Source of the DNA: Muribaculaceae bacterium
Lineage (GTDB): Bacteria > Bacteroidota > Bacteroidia > Bacteroidales > Muribaculaceae
Length of the DNA: 64,000 nt
Assembly (NCBI GenBank): GCA_009775125.1
Contig: VSPD01000003.1
Location: 1 to 64,000, forward strand
Direction of reading: 5' to 3'
Under the pieces are notes generated by a model that was not told the origin of the DNA, did no database searches, and was given only the letters and a program-made list of their open reading frames with translations. Below, one piece after another: positions 27,226 through 35,482 of this stretch. The first letter of the stretch is position 1; each line of letters opens with the position of its first letter. A program made the translations under genes and the position numbers.

Positions 27226-28788
27226 ATGAATATTTTTACAGCTGCAAAATGGACTGCCGCCGCCGTGATGCTTTCCGCATCGCTGGCCGCCGCAGCACAG
27301 TATCCCGCTTCTTCCTACACGCTGTCGGACGACGGAACCACCCTTGTGAAATGGACCGGCACCGAGACAGCCATCGACATGAATTCCGACCCGGCGCTCG
27401 CCGCCGTGACTGCCATAGACAACAACGCGTTCAATGGCAACAAAAACGTAACATCGATTGTAGTGGGCGACAAAGTGACATCGATCGGCAAATTTGCCTT
27501 CATGGACTGCTACGCACTTACCTCCGCCACACTCCCCTCCACGCTGTCGCTTCTCGACAATGCCGCCTTCTCCGGCTGCGACGCTTTAACGTCTATCAAC
27601 ATCCCCGCATCGGTGACAGAACTCAAAAATTCAGTTTTCTACGGCTGTTCCTCGCTTGCAGAGGTGACACTGCCGTCGACCCTTACACAGATTGGCTCTG
27701 GAACTTTTGCACAATGCTCGGCCTTGACAGCCATAACGGTGCCCGAAGGCGTGACAGAACTTGGCGAAGAGGCTTTCACCGAATGTACGTCGCTCGCCAC
27801 TGTGAGCCTGCCCGAGACTTTGACTATCATCGGCCCGTCGGCCTTCGAGGAATGTTCGGGGCTGAAAAACATTAATTTCCCTGCCGACCTTTCCGAAGTG
27901 AATTCTCGTGCGTTTGCCGAAACCGGTCTTGAAAACATCGACATGAGCACCATTGCCGACGAGGTATATTTCGGCTTCAACGTGTTCGACAGCAACAAAA
28001 TGCTAAAATCTGCCATCCTTCCGGCAAATCTCACCGGCGGCAACACCCTTTTTGTCTACTGCTCCGCACTCGAAAGCATCACCGTCCCCGAAACCTGGAC
28101 GGAGGTGCCCGTGAAGATGTGCCAATACTGCACATCGCTTAAATCGCTCGACCTTGGCAATGTCGAAACAATAAAGAATACAGCCTTCTTCGGATGCTCT
28201 TCGCTCACAGACATTACATGGAGCGAGAAACTCACCGCCATCGACTGGAACGTGTTTTCCGATTGCTCATCCATCACCGAACTCAATCTCCCGGCATCGC
28301 TGCTAACAGTCGACGACTACTCGTTCAGCGACATGTCGGCCCTGCGCACAGTAAAGGTTGGTAAAGAAGCCCTGTCGTTCGGCGCAAGCTGCTTCGAGGG
28401 ATGCACGGCTCTCGAAGCCTTCTACTGCGAGGCCACGACTCCTCCCGCTCTTGGCTCCGCTGCCTTCGCCAACACCACCCAGGCCTCGGCCACGCTCTAT
28501 GTTCCGGCCGAATCCAAAGCGGCTTATTCCGATGCCTCGCAATGGAAGAACTTTGGTCAGATTGCCGACATCAACAGCGGAATCTCCGATATAGAAAACG
28601 GCACATTCACCGTAACAGCCGACAAAGTATGCTTCGGCCAGCGCGTCGACCGCGCCGACCTGTTCTCCACCTCCGGCCAAATGACACGCACCGTCGTCAA
28701 TGCCGCCGAGATGCCCCTCACCGGCCTTCATCCCGGCGTATATATCGTACGCGCTGCCGGCGCTTCCGTCCGCATCGTCGTGCGATAA
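27226..28788 (+). CDS. BspA-like leucine-rich-repeat surface protein
   Basis: This 520-residue protein has a signal peptide (about 1-24, SLAAAAQ) and an array of BspA-type (LRR_5) repeats from about residue 75 to 420, with units like IGKFAFMDCYALTSATLPSTL. These repeats mediate binding to host or bacterial surfaces in other Bacteroidales. The C-terminal about 70 residues (SGISDIENG ... GVYIVRAAGASVRIVVR) look like a type IX secretion sorting domain, so the protein is probably exported to the cell surface. ATG 27226 gives a proper signal peptide; the upstream extension does not. It is a single-gene unit ended by a perfect terminator. Confidence 0.88.
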   Translation: MNIFTAAKWTAAAVMLSASLAAAAQYPASSYTLSDDGTTLVKWTGTETAIDMNSDPALAAVTAIDNNAFNGNKNVTSIVVGDKVTSIGKFAFMDCYALTSATLPSTLSLLDNAAFSGCDALTSINIPASVTELKNSVFYGCSSLAEVTLPSTLTQIGSGTFAQCSALTAITVPEGVTELGEEAFTECTSLATVSLPETLTIIGPSAFEECSGLKNINFPADLSEVNSRAFAETGLENIDMSTIADEVYFGFNVFDSNKMLKSAILPANLTGGNTLFVYCSALESITVPETWTEVPVKMCQYCTSLKSLDLGNVETIKNTAFFGCSSLTDITWSEKLTAIDWNVFSDCSSITELNLPASLLTVDDYSFSDMSALRTVKVGKEALSFGASCFEGCTALEAFYCEATTPPALGSAAFANTTQASATLYVPAESKAAYSDASQWKNFGQIADINSGISDIENGTFTVTADKVCFGQRVDRADLFSTSGQMTRTVVNAAEMPLTGLHPGVYIVRAAGASVRIVVR

Positions 28789-28805
28789 ACCGACCTTGAC
28801 CTAAC

Positions 28806-28843
28806 AAAAAAATCTGCGAAAACCCGGGTTTTCGCAGATTTTT
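28806..28843. terminator. Bidirectional intrinsic terminator
   Basis: A perfect palindrome AAATCTGCGAAAACCC / GGGTTTTCGCAGATTT, with A and T runs on either side, lies between the convergent BspA-like and DUF1349 genes. Confidence 0.9.
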
Positions 28844-28864
28844 TTGTCACAGTATGGCAGAATG

Positions 28865-29515
28865 TTATTCTGCGTTATTTTTCAACCATTGGAGGCGGCG
28901 TTGGTCGGGAAGATGTTTCACTGTGAAATTTTCGAAACGAGCCTTGAAACCCTCGCCATCGGGGCTTGCCGCCATTACACCCACACGCATGGGGATATTG
29001 TCCTGCATCCAGGCATTACGCATCATCACATACTCCTTGTCGTCGAACGAGTAGAACACCTCCACAGCGTCGAGCCGACGAACGGCTTTAAGCCAGATGT
29101 ATTCCACGGGGCGGTCGAGGGCTATCACGCTCCAATCGGAAGTGGTGTGGGTTACGACAACACTCAGATTATATTTTCCGTCGACATACTCGATGCCACA
29201 TTTGATATAATTTTGAGGGTCGATACGAAGCATCATGCCGGCCTGGTCGAAACGCACCTTATAGTCGGCCGAGACCTTTACCTTTGCCTCGAATTCGCCG
29301 CCGTATTCGGCATAATAGAAAGGCGCGTCATCGACAGTGAATCCATAGTGCGATATACGCCAATAGTCGGAATGTGGCGTCACGTCCATGGTAAGGACAT
29401 TGCCGTCGATATTCCATCCGGAAGGTTCGTTGAACCAGTTCATTTTTTCGAGCGATTGCCCCGAAACGCCCAAAGACAGGGCGGCGGCAGAAGCAAACAA
29501 AAGCAGTTTTTTCAT
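28865..29515 (-). CDS. Secreted DUF1349 (concanavalin-like fold) protein
   Basis: The 216-residue protein has a signal peptide (about 1-19, GVSGQ). The DUF1349 pattern is seen as WFNEPSGWNIDGNVLTMDVTPHSDYWR, FDQAGMMLRIDPQNYIKCGIEY and RVGVMAASPDGEGFKARFENF. This beta-sandwich family often occurs with carbohydrate-active proteins; a sugar-binding role is inference. It is divergent from the LuxR-type regulator gene. Confidence 0.85.
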   Translation of the reverse strand: MKKLLLFASAAALSLGVSGQSLEKMNWFNEPSGWNIDGNVLTMDVTPHSDYWRISHYGFTVDDAPFYYAEYGGEFEAKVKVSADYKVRFDQAGMMLRIDPQNYIKCGIEYVDGKYNLSVVVTHTTSDWSVIALDRPVEYIWLKAVRRLDAVEVFYSFDDKEYVMMRNAWMQDNIPMRVGVMAASPDGEGFKARFENFTVKHLPDQRRLQWLKNNAE

Positions 29516-29555
29516 TGAAAATGACTTTATTTAGGGGTTTGCAACTATTAATAAT

Positions 29556-29563
29556 TATCTTTG
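29556..29563 (+). promoter_or_regulatory. -7 box upstream of the LuxR-type regulator
   Basis: TATCTTTG fits the TAnnTTTG -7 consensus 50 nt before the start codon. No good -33 element is found at the expected distance (a TTTG is only 14 nt upstream), so the promoter may need an activator. Confidence 0.4.
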
Positions 29564-29613
29564 CAAAGTTAACAACGGCGTTTACGGCACGCAATAGCAA
29601 AAAATAACCATTT

Positions 29614-30354
29614 ATGAATCCCGAAAAAAATCTTTACAAGGAATTCACCGCCCAGCAATTCGACCGCGACATCAATCATGACATCTTGCAGGAAGGCCTT
29701 CTTGCCGCAAGAATATACGCCTCGACAGAGTGTGCAATCGCAGTGCTCAGCGACCTGAGAACCGACCGCAGTTACATATGCCCGGGCGAGGCGGCGGCTA
29801 TTCTTGGTCTGGATGCCGCCACCTTGACACATGAGACCGGCTCGGTATGGGAAACCGAGATTTTCTCGATCATACATCCCGACGACTTGCGGCGGAAACA
29901 TGTCGAGGAACTAAATTTTTTCCATTTCATATCAAGACAACCGCGCAACAGGCAGCAACGGTTTTACCTCGCCAGCCCGCTGCGGATGCGCACAAAATCG
30001 GGACAATACGCCAAGATGCTCCACCGGATTTTTTATTTCACCTCCGGCAATGCCATAAGGCTTGCGCTTTGCCTCTACGGAATCAACCCGGGCATAGACT
30101 CCACCTTGATAATAAACTCTGTGACCGGCGAGACAATCCACGTCGACAGCCAAGGCTGCGACCGACTGCTCTCCGAAAGGGAGCGGTCGGTGCTCGCGTT
30201 GGTTGCAAATGGAATGAAGAGCAAGGATATAGCCGAAATTCTCTGCATCAGTCCTTACACCGTGAACCGACACCGCCAGAACATACTGTATAAATTGCAG
30301 GCGGCCAATTCAACGGAAGCCATCCGCATAGCGCGCGACCTCGATTTGATATAA
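29614..30354 (+). CDS. LuxR-family transcriptional regulator
   Basis: In this 246-residue protein, residues about 185-246 are a GerE/LuxR helix-turn-helix: LSERERSVLALVANGMKSKDIAEIL, then CISPYTVNRHRQNILYKLQ. The N-terminal about 170 residues have a PAS-like look (FYLASPLRMRTKSGQYAKMLHRIFYF) but no ligand motif can be named and there is no receiver Asp. It is cytoplasmic. It is divergent from the DUF1349 gene, a possible target. Confidence 0.85.
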   Translation: MNPEKNLYKEFTAQQFDRDINHDILQEGLLAARIYASTECAIAVLSDLRTDRSYICPGEAAAILGLDAATLTHETGSVWETEIFSIIHPDDLRRKHVEELNFFHFISRQPRNRQQRFYLASPLRMRTKSGQYAKMLHRIFYFTSGNAIRLALCLYGINPGIDSTLIINSVTGETIHVDSQGCDRLLSERERSVLALVANGMKSKDIAEILCISPYTVNRHRQNILYKLQAANSTEAIRIARDLDLI

Positions 30355-30358
30355 TATA

Positions 30359-31591
30359 TCAGTCGGCGAGGCAGGCGTCGAGGGCGGCTTCTATTGCGGG
30401 ACGGTCGAGGTTTTGACCGATTATCACGATTTTGCACATGCGGTCGCCGTAGGTCTCGTCCCAATCGCGGAGTATCGAGGGGTCTTGCTGCATGAATATT
30501 TCAAGTTCCTCCTTCGGGGCCGTGGCATACCAATATCCGGCCTCGCGGATACTTTTCTGGCGTCCGGCAGTTTCAAACAGAAGCGACATGGCCAGATTGT
30601 GGCTGAAATAGCAGATGCCTTTGGCGCGGATAATATTCGAGGGCCATTTCTTGTCGAGGAAATAGTCAAATTTGTTCAGGTCGAACGGTTTACGACGGAA
30701 ATAGACCATAGTCTGTACACCGTATTCCTCGGCCTCGCCATGCTCGTGGTCGTGATGGTGGTGATGGTCGTGGTCGTGATGGTGGTGGTCGTCGTGGTGG
30801 TGAGAAGCGACAGAAGCGACAGAAGCGTCATAAGCGAGGGTATTGTCGTCGTCATCGTCGTGGCCTTCGAGGTGCTGCACCCAGGCGGCTGAGGTGGCCA
30901 CGGCCTCGAAGTCGAACTCGTGTGTATTGAGCAGGGTTGAAAGGGGCACGTCGCAGTAGTCGCAGTCGATGATGCGGGCTTTGGGCTGGAGGGCACGGAT
31001 CACGGCACGGATACGCTCGGCTTCCTCGGGCGACACCTCCGACACCTTATTAAGAAGGATGGTGTTGCAGAACTCGATTTGCTCGATGATAAGATTTTCG
31101 ATGTCTTCCTCGGCAATGTCGCGCACGGCCAAGGCCGCACCGCAACCAAACTCGTCGCACAGGCGCAGGGCGTCGACCACCGTCACTATCGAATCAAGCA
31201 CGGGCAACGCCACGGGATTCTCTCCTGCCATCTGCGGGATGGCGCATATTGTCTGCGCTATCGGCGCGGGCTCGCATATGCCGCTGGCCTCAATCACGAT
31301 ATAGTCGAAACGGTCGGAGTTGACAAGGTCCATCAATTGCTTCACAAGGTCCATTTTCAATGTGCAGCAGATGCATCCGTTTTGAAGCGCGACAAGGTCG
31401 TCGGCACCTTCGGAGCCTACCACCCCACCCTTTTGGATAAGGTCGGCATCGATGTTTACCTCGCCGAGGTCGTTTACAATTACGGCGAAGCGTATGCCGT
31501 GGCTTCCGTTGAGGATATGGTTGAGCAATGTGGTCTTGCCGCTTCCGAGATAGCCGGTGAGCAGCAGCACAGGGATTTGTTTTATCTTCAT
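30359..31591 (-). CDS. CobW/G3E-family GTPase metallochaperone with His-rich loop
   Basis: The 410-residue protein has the G3E layout: P-loop GYLGSGKTT (13-21), the metal-binding C73-I-C75-C76 motif, the switch EASGICEP, the NKVSEV nucleotide motif and the C-terminal CobW domain. Between the two domains (about residues 262-286) lies a segment dominated by His and Asp, expected to bind zinc or a similar metal. Such proteins insert or allocate metals using GTP. ATG 31591 is used. The gene is probably separate from the beta-barrel gene 66 nt upstream. Confidence 0.92.
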   Translation of the reverse strand: MKIKQIPVLLLTGYLGSGKTTLLNHILNGSHGIRFAVIVNDLGEVNIDADLIQKGGVVGSEGADDLVALQNGCICCTLKMDLVKQLMDLVNSDRFDYIVIEASGICEPAPIAQTICAIPQMAGENPVALPVLDSIVTVVDALRLCDEFGCGAALAVRDIAEEDIENLIIEQIEFCNTILLNKVSEVSPEEAERIRAVIRALQPKARIIDCDYCDVPLSTLLNTHEFDFEAVATSAAWVQHLEGHDDDDDNTLAYDASVASVASHHHDDHHHHDHDHHHHHDHEHGEAEEYGVQTMVYFRRKPFDLNKFDYFLDKKWPSNIIRAKGICYFSHNLAMSLLFETAGRQKSIREAGYWYATAPKEELEIFMQQDPSILRDWDETYGDRMCKIVIIGQNLDRPAIEAALDACLAD

Positions 31592-31657
31592 TATCGTTTG
31601 ATTTAGTCGGGCAAAATTACAAATAATTTCTATCTTCTCAAACAAATTTATTTACCG

Positions 31658-32314
31658 TTAAATCGTGTAAATCAATCCCACTCCAAGGATTATTATATCT
31701 TTAAGAGGTATTTTGCCGCTCATGATTTTCTGCCGGATATATAATTCGCAAGTCGAAACTTCATAGTAGAATGATATTTGCCGGCCAAGCCGTCGACGCT
31801 CATAGGGGATGTTCAGCGAAAAACGCTGTCCCACCCCGATATGCGCCCTTATCTTTGAAGAAAAGCCATAATAGCCTTTGGGGTAACGGTCCGGTTCGCT
31901 GGTCCAGAAATCGCCGTGAAGGATTGAACTCAACCCGAATGTGACGCAGAGCGGACGCACCTCGAGAGGCGTACGACCGAGCGCAATGCGCCAGGGCAGG
32001 TAATTTTCCTTCACGGAAAACACCCAATACGGACGGTCGTTATATTTGCGCGGGATGAAGCCAAGATTTACCGTAGTCTCCCAATTATCCGACTTTCCAT
32101 ATACCCATCCGGTGCCGAGAGAAAACATCCCGGTGCCACCGGCAAATTGCAGGACTGTAATGTCCGGAATAAGACTTCGCCACATATTATCGCGTGTCTG
32201 CATCCGCCGCTCGTATTTTTCATTTGCGAGGCTGTCTTGCGATACCGCGCCCACAGGCACAAGAAAAAACATGAGCGCTATAAAAAATCTAAAATTCGAC
32301 AACCTCAACATCAT
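31658..32314 (-). CDS. Predicted outer-membrane beta-barrel protein
   Basis: The 218-residue protein has a signal peptide (about 1-26, GAVSQD) followed by strands alternating aromatic and small residues (e.g. MFSLGTGWVYGKSDNWETTVNLGF, FSLNIPYERR, ISFYYEVSTCELYIRQ). No named family is recognised. Its start overlaps the end of the metallophosphoesterase gene by 26 nt, so the two are translated from one message. Confidence 0.6.
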   Translation of the reverse strand: MMLRLSNFRFFIALMFFLVPVGAVSQDSLANEKYERRMQTRDNMWRSLIPDITVLQFAGGTGMFSLGTGWVYGKSDNWETTVNLGFIPRKYNDRPYWVFSVKENYLPWRIALGRTPLEVRPLCVTFGLSSILHGDFWTSEPDRYPKGYYGFSSKIRAHIGVGQRFSLNIPYERRRLGRQISFYYEVSTCELYIRQKIMSGKIPLKDIIILGVGLIYTI

Positions 32315-33155
32315 ATCCGTCTTCTTTTACCGTCACTATGAAATAATTGCGCTTTCCGATGTTGGCGCATTGATAGAACAGGATTCCCTCGTCGTCGATA
32401 TCGGTTATGGCCGTGCTGTGGTTATGGCCATTGAGGCAGAATCCGAATCTGCGAGTACCGTCTTCAATAACAGGATCGCTCTCGCCCATGCCTGGAAATT
32501 GTTTCAGATAGTAAATAAACGGCTTGGCGACATTGTTGTTGAACTGTCGGTCGTAGGGCCGCGAGTGCATCACCACAATTGTGTGTGTCACGGCTCCGGG
32601 CGACTTTTTGTTAAGGCTGACAACCTCTTCCGCATCAGCCTCTATAAAATTAAGGTCGGGCACCGGATTTGAATAATCATATTCCAGCGCGTTGGTATTC
32701 AGACACAGGAAATGGATTCCCGCTACATTGAACGAGTAGTTTTTCAAGCCAAAAATATACTCATACGCGTTCTCACCGCTGCCTTGACAGTCGTGATTGC
32801 CTATTACCGCGAAATACGGAATATTGTATCCGTCCATTATGTCCCGGCACCATACAAACTCCTTCGGCAGACCAAAATCGGAAATGTCACCGCCATGGAC
32901 TATAAAATCGATGCCGTCGTTCGCGCTTATGTGACGCATGGCTTCGTCAAGCTCATTGTACGCGCCCTGCGTGTCGGTTATGAACGCGAACTTCACAGGC
33001 AGCGTCCTTACCTCGGCCTGAATTCGTTTTATATTGTCCTCATTGATGTTGCCAGGCCCGTCAATATCGGCGGCATACGGGTGATATTCGAAATTTTGAC
33101 ACGAAAAGAAGAAAACCGACAGAAAGAAAGCAATGATTGGTTGGTATTTCTGCAT
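32289..33155 (-). CDS. Calcineurin-like metallophosphoesterase lipoprotein
   Basis: This 288-residue protein has a signal ending FFFSCQN, so Cys near residue 19 is probably lipidated. Metallophosphoesterase motifs follow in order: ITDTQG (where most members have DxH), HGGDISD, IGNHD, VMHSRP and NGHNHS. It should use a two-metal centre to hydrolyse a phosphoester outside the cytoplasm; the substrate is unknown. ATG 33155 gives the best signal sequence. Confidence 0.85.
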   Translation of the reverse strand: MQKYQPIIAFFLSVFFFSCQNFEYHPYAADIDGPGNINEDNIKRIQAEVRTLPVKFAFITDTQGAYNELDEAMRHISANDGIDFIVHGGDISDFGLPKEFVWCRDIMDGYNIPYFAVIGNHDCQGSGENAYEYIFGLKNYSFNVAGIHFLCLNTNALEYDYSNPVPDLNFIEADAEEVVSLNKKSPGAVTHTIVVMHSRPYDRQFNNNVAKPFIYYLKQFPGMGESDPVIEDGTRRFGFCLNGHNHSTAITDIDDEGILFYQCANIGKRNYFIVTVKEDGYDVEVVEF

Positions 33156-33288
33156 ATAATATTTTACTATTTGATGCAAAATTAACCAATTCCTGCCGGC
33201 CTGTTGTGTTCATTTTTGCGAAAAAATTATCCATTTTTGCGCCTGCCGTCCAAAAAGGACAAAATCTGCGCAAAAATGGATATATAGC

Positions 33289-33317
33289 AGGAATAAAATC
33301 CGGAGGATTGTGTTCCT
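33289..33317. repeat. Degenerate CAAGCC palindrome
   Basis: AGGAATAAAATCC-GGA-GGATTGTGTTCCT is a degenerate version of the palindrome at 34978-35010. It overlaps the last bases of the S41 protease stop codon. Confidence 0.65.
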
Positions 33318-34914
33318 AATTCAAAAGCGATGAGTAGCGGTCGGGGTCGGTGATGATGCCGAGGGCTTCGATGAACACGGGGTTGAGCGAGTTGGTGGCA
33401 CGGACATAGGTACCGTTTTCGTAGATGTCGCGGGCTATAAGGCCACGAATCACGGCTTTGATTATGGGCAGCGACCGGTCGAGCTGCTCGGGATTGGGCT
33501 CGACTCCGTCTTTCTCGCCAACGGCGACAAGTGCGGAAATCATCTCGGGCGAAACATCGAAACCGCCTTCGGGAGCAAAGAAGGCATCTTCGGTGGGATA
33601 GCGTTGAAGCATATCGGCGCGGTTATGGTCGCAGAAGTCGAAGGTGTATTTCTGGATGGCGCCTTTGGCCACGAGGTCGCGGTAGTATTTTGAATTGTAG
33701 GTGGTGTCGACAGGGACGAATACGTCGGGCATGATGCCTCCGCCGCCATAGACGGTGCGTCCCGAACGCAGGGTCTTGTAGGGATGCGACTTGTCGAGGT
33801 GGATGGAGTCGATGCTCATCAACTCGCCGCTCTCGTAGCGGTTGAGCATGTCGAGGTAGTATTCCTCGCCTTTGCCTTTTTCGTAATGTTTCTGGATAGA
33901 ACGGCCGGTGGGGGTGTAGTAGCGCGAGATGGTAAGGCGTATCATAGAGCCGTCGGGGAACGGGAACGGACGCTGGACGAGGCCTTTGCCGAAGGTGCGA
34001 CGGCCCACGACTATGCCGCGGTCGTTGTCCTGCAATGCTCCGGAGAGGATTTCCGAGGCCGAGGCGGAATACTGGTCGACCATCACCACTACGGGGCCGT
34101 CGAAAAGCGGACGGCGATTCTCGGCATTGAAATATTGCGGGTCGGTGCGACGGCCTTTGGTGAATACCACCGGAGAGCCGTTGGCGAGCAGCTGCGAGGC
34201 AATTTCCACGGCGGGCTGCATGTAGCCTCCGCCGTTGCCTTCGAGGTCGAGGATAAGTTTCTGCATGCCGAGTTTTTTCAGTTTCATGATAGCCTCGGCC
34301 ACTTCTTTGCCGGATTCCTCGGCAAAGCGCGACAGGGAGATGTAGCCCACCTCGGGGGTGACCATGTAAGCGGCGTCGACACTGTGGATGGGTATCTCGT
34401 CGCGGGTAACGACAAAATCGATGAGCTCGTCGGAGGCTCCGCGTTTCACTTTAAGGCGCACTTTCGAACCTTTCTCACCACGCAGGGTTTTGAGGATTGC
34501 CGAATTGGGGAGCTTGCGTCCGGCTATAACAGAGTCGTCGGCCGAGATGATGCGGTCGCCGGGCAGGATGCCCACACGCTGCGACGGGCCGCCTGAGATT
34601 GTCTGCACCACGCACACGGTGTCGGTTGACATGTTGAACTGGATGCCTATTCCGGAGAATTTGCCGTTGAGCGGCTCGGTGAGCTCGGTTGTCTCTTGTT
34701 TGTTGGTGTACGACGAGTGCGGGTCGAGGGTTTTCAGCATGGCTATGATGCCTTCGTCGACGATAGAGTCGGCGTTTACATCCTCGACATAGAAGTTTTC
34801 TATCACGGCCTCGGCATAGCGAAGTTTCTGGTCGGGTGTAAACTCCCGTGGCATCTGTGCGCCGGCACAAATGGCCGCGCCGGCAAGAATAGATATTATA
34901 GAGGTACGTTTCAT
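33316..34914 (-). CDS. Periplasmic S41 family carboxy-terminal processing protease
   Basis: The 532-residue protein has a signal peptide (about 1-20). A PDZ domain (about 90-175; FSGIGIQFN ... RVGILPGDRIISADD) is followed by the S41 core. The catalytic pair is Ser285 in YSASASEILSG and Lys310 in TFGKGLVQ, with the 25-residue spacing usual in the family. The final about 150 residues have no motif that I recognise. ATG 34914 is chosen because the longer frame runs through coaD. It lies downstream of coaD and parE. Confidence 0.93.
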   Translation of the reverse strand: MKRTSIISILAGAAICAGAQMPREFTPDQKLRYAEAVIENFYVEDVNADSIVDEGIIAMLKTLDPHSSYTNKQETTELTEPLNGKFSGIGIQFNMSTDTVCVVQTISGGPSQRVGILPGDRIISADDSVIAGRKLPNSAILKTLRGEKGSKVRLKVKRGASDELIDFVVTRDEIPIHSVDAAYMVTPEVGYISLSRFAEESGKEVAEAIMKLKKLGMQKLILDLEGNGGGYMQPAVEIASQLLANGSPVVFTKGRRTDPQYFNAENRRPLFDGPVVVMVDQYSASASEILSGALQDNDRGIVVGRRTFGKGLVQRPFPFPDGSMIRLTISRYYTPTGRSIQKHYEKGKGEEYYLDMLNRYESGELMSIDSIHLDKSHPYKTLRSGRTVYGGGGIMPDVFVPVDTTYNSKYYRDLVAKGAIQKYTFDFCDHNRADMLQRYPTEDAFFAPEGGFDVSPEMISALVAVGEKDGVEPNPEQLDRSLPIIKAVIRGLIARDIYENGTYVRATNSLNPVFIEALGIITDPDRYSSLLN

Positions 34915-34977
34915 TTCAAAATAGTTGATGATTCTGCAACAAGCATCGCGCCTGTTTTGTTCGGCAGGAGCATGTAT

Positions 34978-35010
34978 GCAGGAACACAAGCCTCCGGCTT
35001 GTGTTCCTGC
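34978..35010. repeat. Perfect palindrome (CAAGCCTCCGGCTTG family)
   Basis: The arms, 15 bp each (GCAGGAACACAAGCC), pair perfectly around the loop TCC and are followed on the + strand by six T. It lies between coaD and the protease gene and is the best preserved copy of this repeat in the window. Confidence 0.85.
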
Positions 35011-35014
35011 TTTT

Positions 35015-35482
35015 TTACGGAAGATATGGCGAAGGGTCGACATCGTGGCGAATAAGCTCGCGCACCATCGACGATGACACGAAGGCAAGCTCGGGCTTGG
35101 CCATAAGCAGCACGGTGTCGATGCCCGAGAGGCGGCGGTTGATGTCGGCAAGGTCGCGCTCGTATTCAAAGTCCTTGACCGAGCGCACGCCGCGCAGCAG
35201 CACATGGCATCCGTGCTCTTTCGCGGCCTCGGTGGTGAGTCCGGCCCACCATATCACGCTCACTCTCGGATCGCGGGCATAGAGTTCTTTGAGTCTCACG
35301 GCTCTCATAGGAGCCTCTACGTCGGGCTTGTCGATGTTTATGCCCAGACATATTACTACACGTCCGAACATTTCCACTCCACGGCTCACTATGTCGGCAT
35401 GGCCGATGGTGAACGGGTTGAACGTGCCGGCGAACAATGCGCCGCGAGTCTTATCTATCTGTTCAGGATATTTCTGTGTCAT
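35015..35482 (-). CDS. coaD: Phosphopantetheine adenylyltransferase CoaD
   Basis: CoaD makes dephospho-CoA from 4-phosphopantetheine and ATP. The nucleotidyltransferase motif is [10 protein letters not shown] (H28), with [12 protein letters not shown] and the C-terminal SSSMVREL. The 155-residue length is normal. It overlaps the parE end by 20 nt and precedes the S41 protease gene. Confidence 0.96.
   Translation of the reverse strand: MTQKYPEQIDKTRGALFAGTFNPFTIGHADIVSRGVEMFGRVVICLGINIDKPDVEAPMRAVRLKELYARDPRVSVIWWAGLTTEAAKEHGCHVLLRGVRSVKDFEYERDLADINRRLSGIDTVLLMAKPELAFVSSSMVRELIRHDVDPSPYLP

Noticed and set aside
27500..28450. Regularly repeated DNA in the BspA-like gene considered as a CRISPR or tandem array
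   Set aside because: The repeats are degenerate leucine-rich-repeat codons within one open frame, with no identical repeats separated by unique spacers. No CRISPR array is seen in the window.
34915..35205. 97-codon N-terminal extension of the S41 protease frame
   Set aside because: It lies inside coaD and across a palindrome; the ATG at 34914 gives a proper signal peptide.
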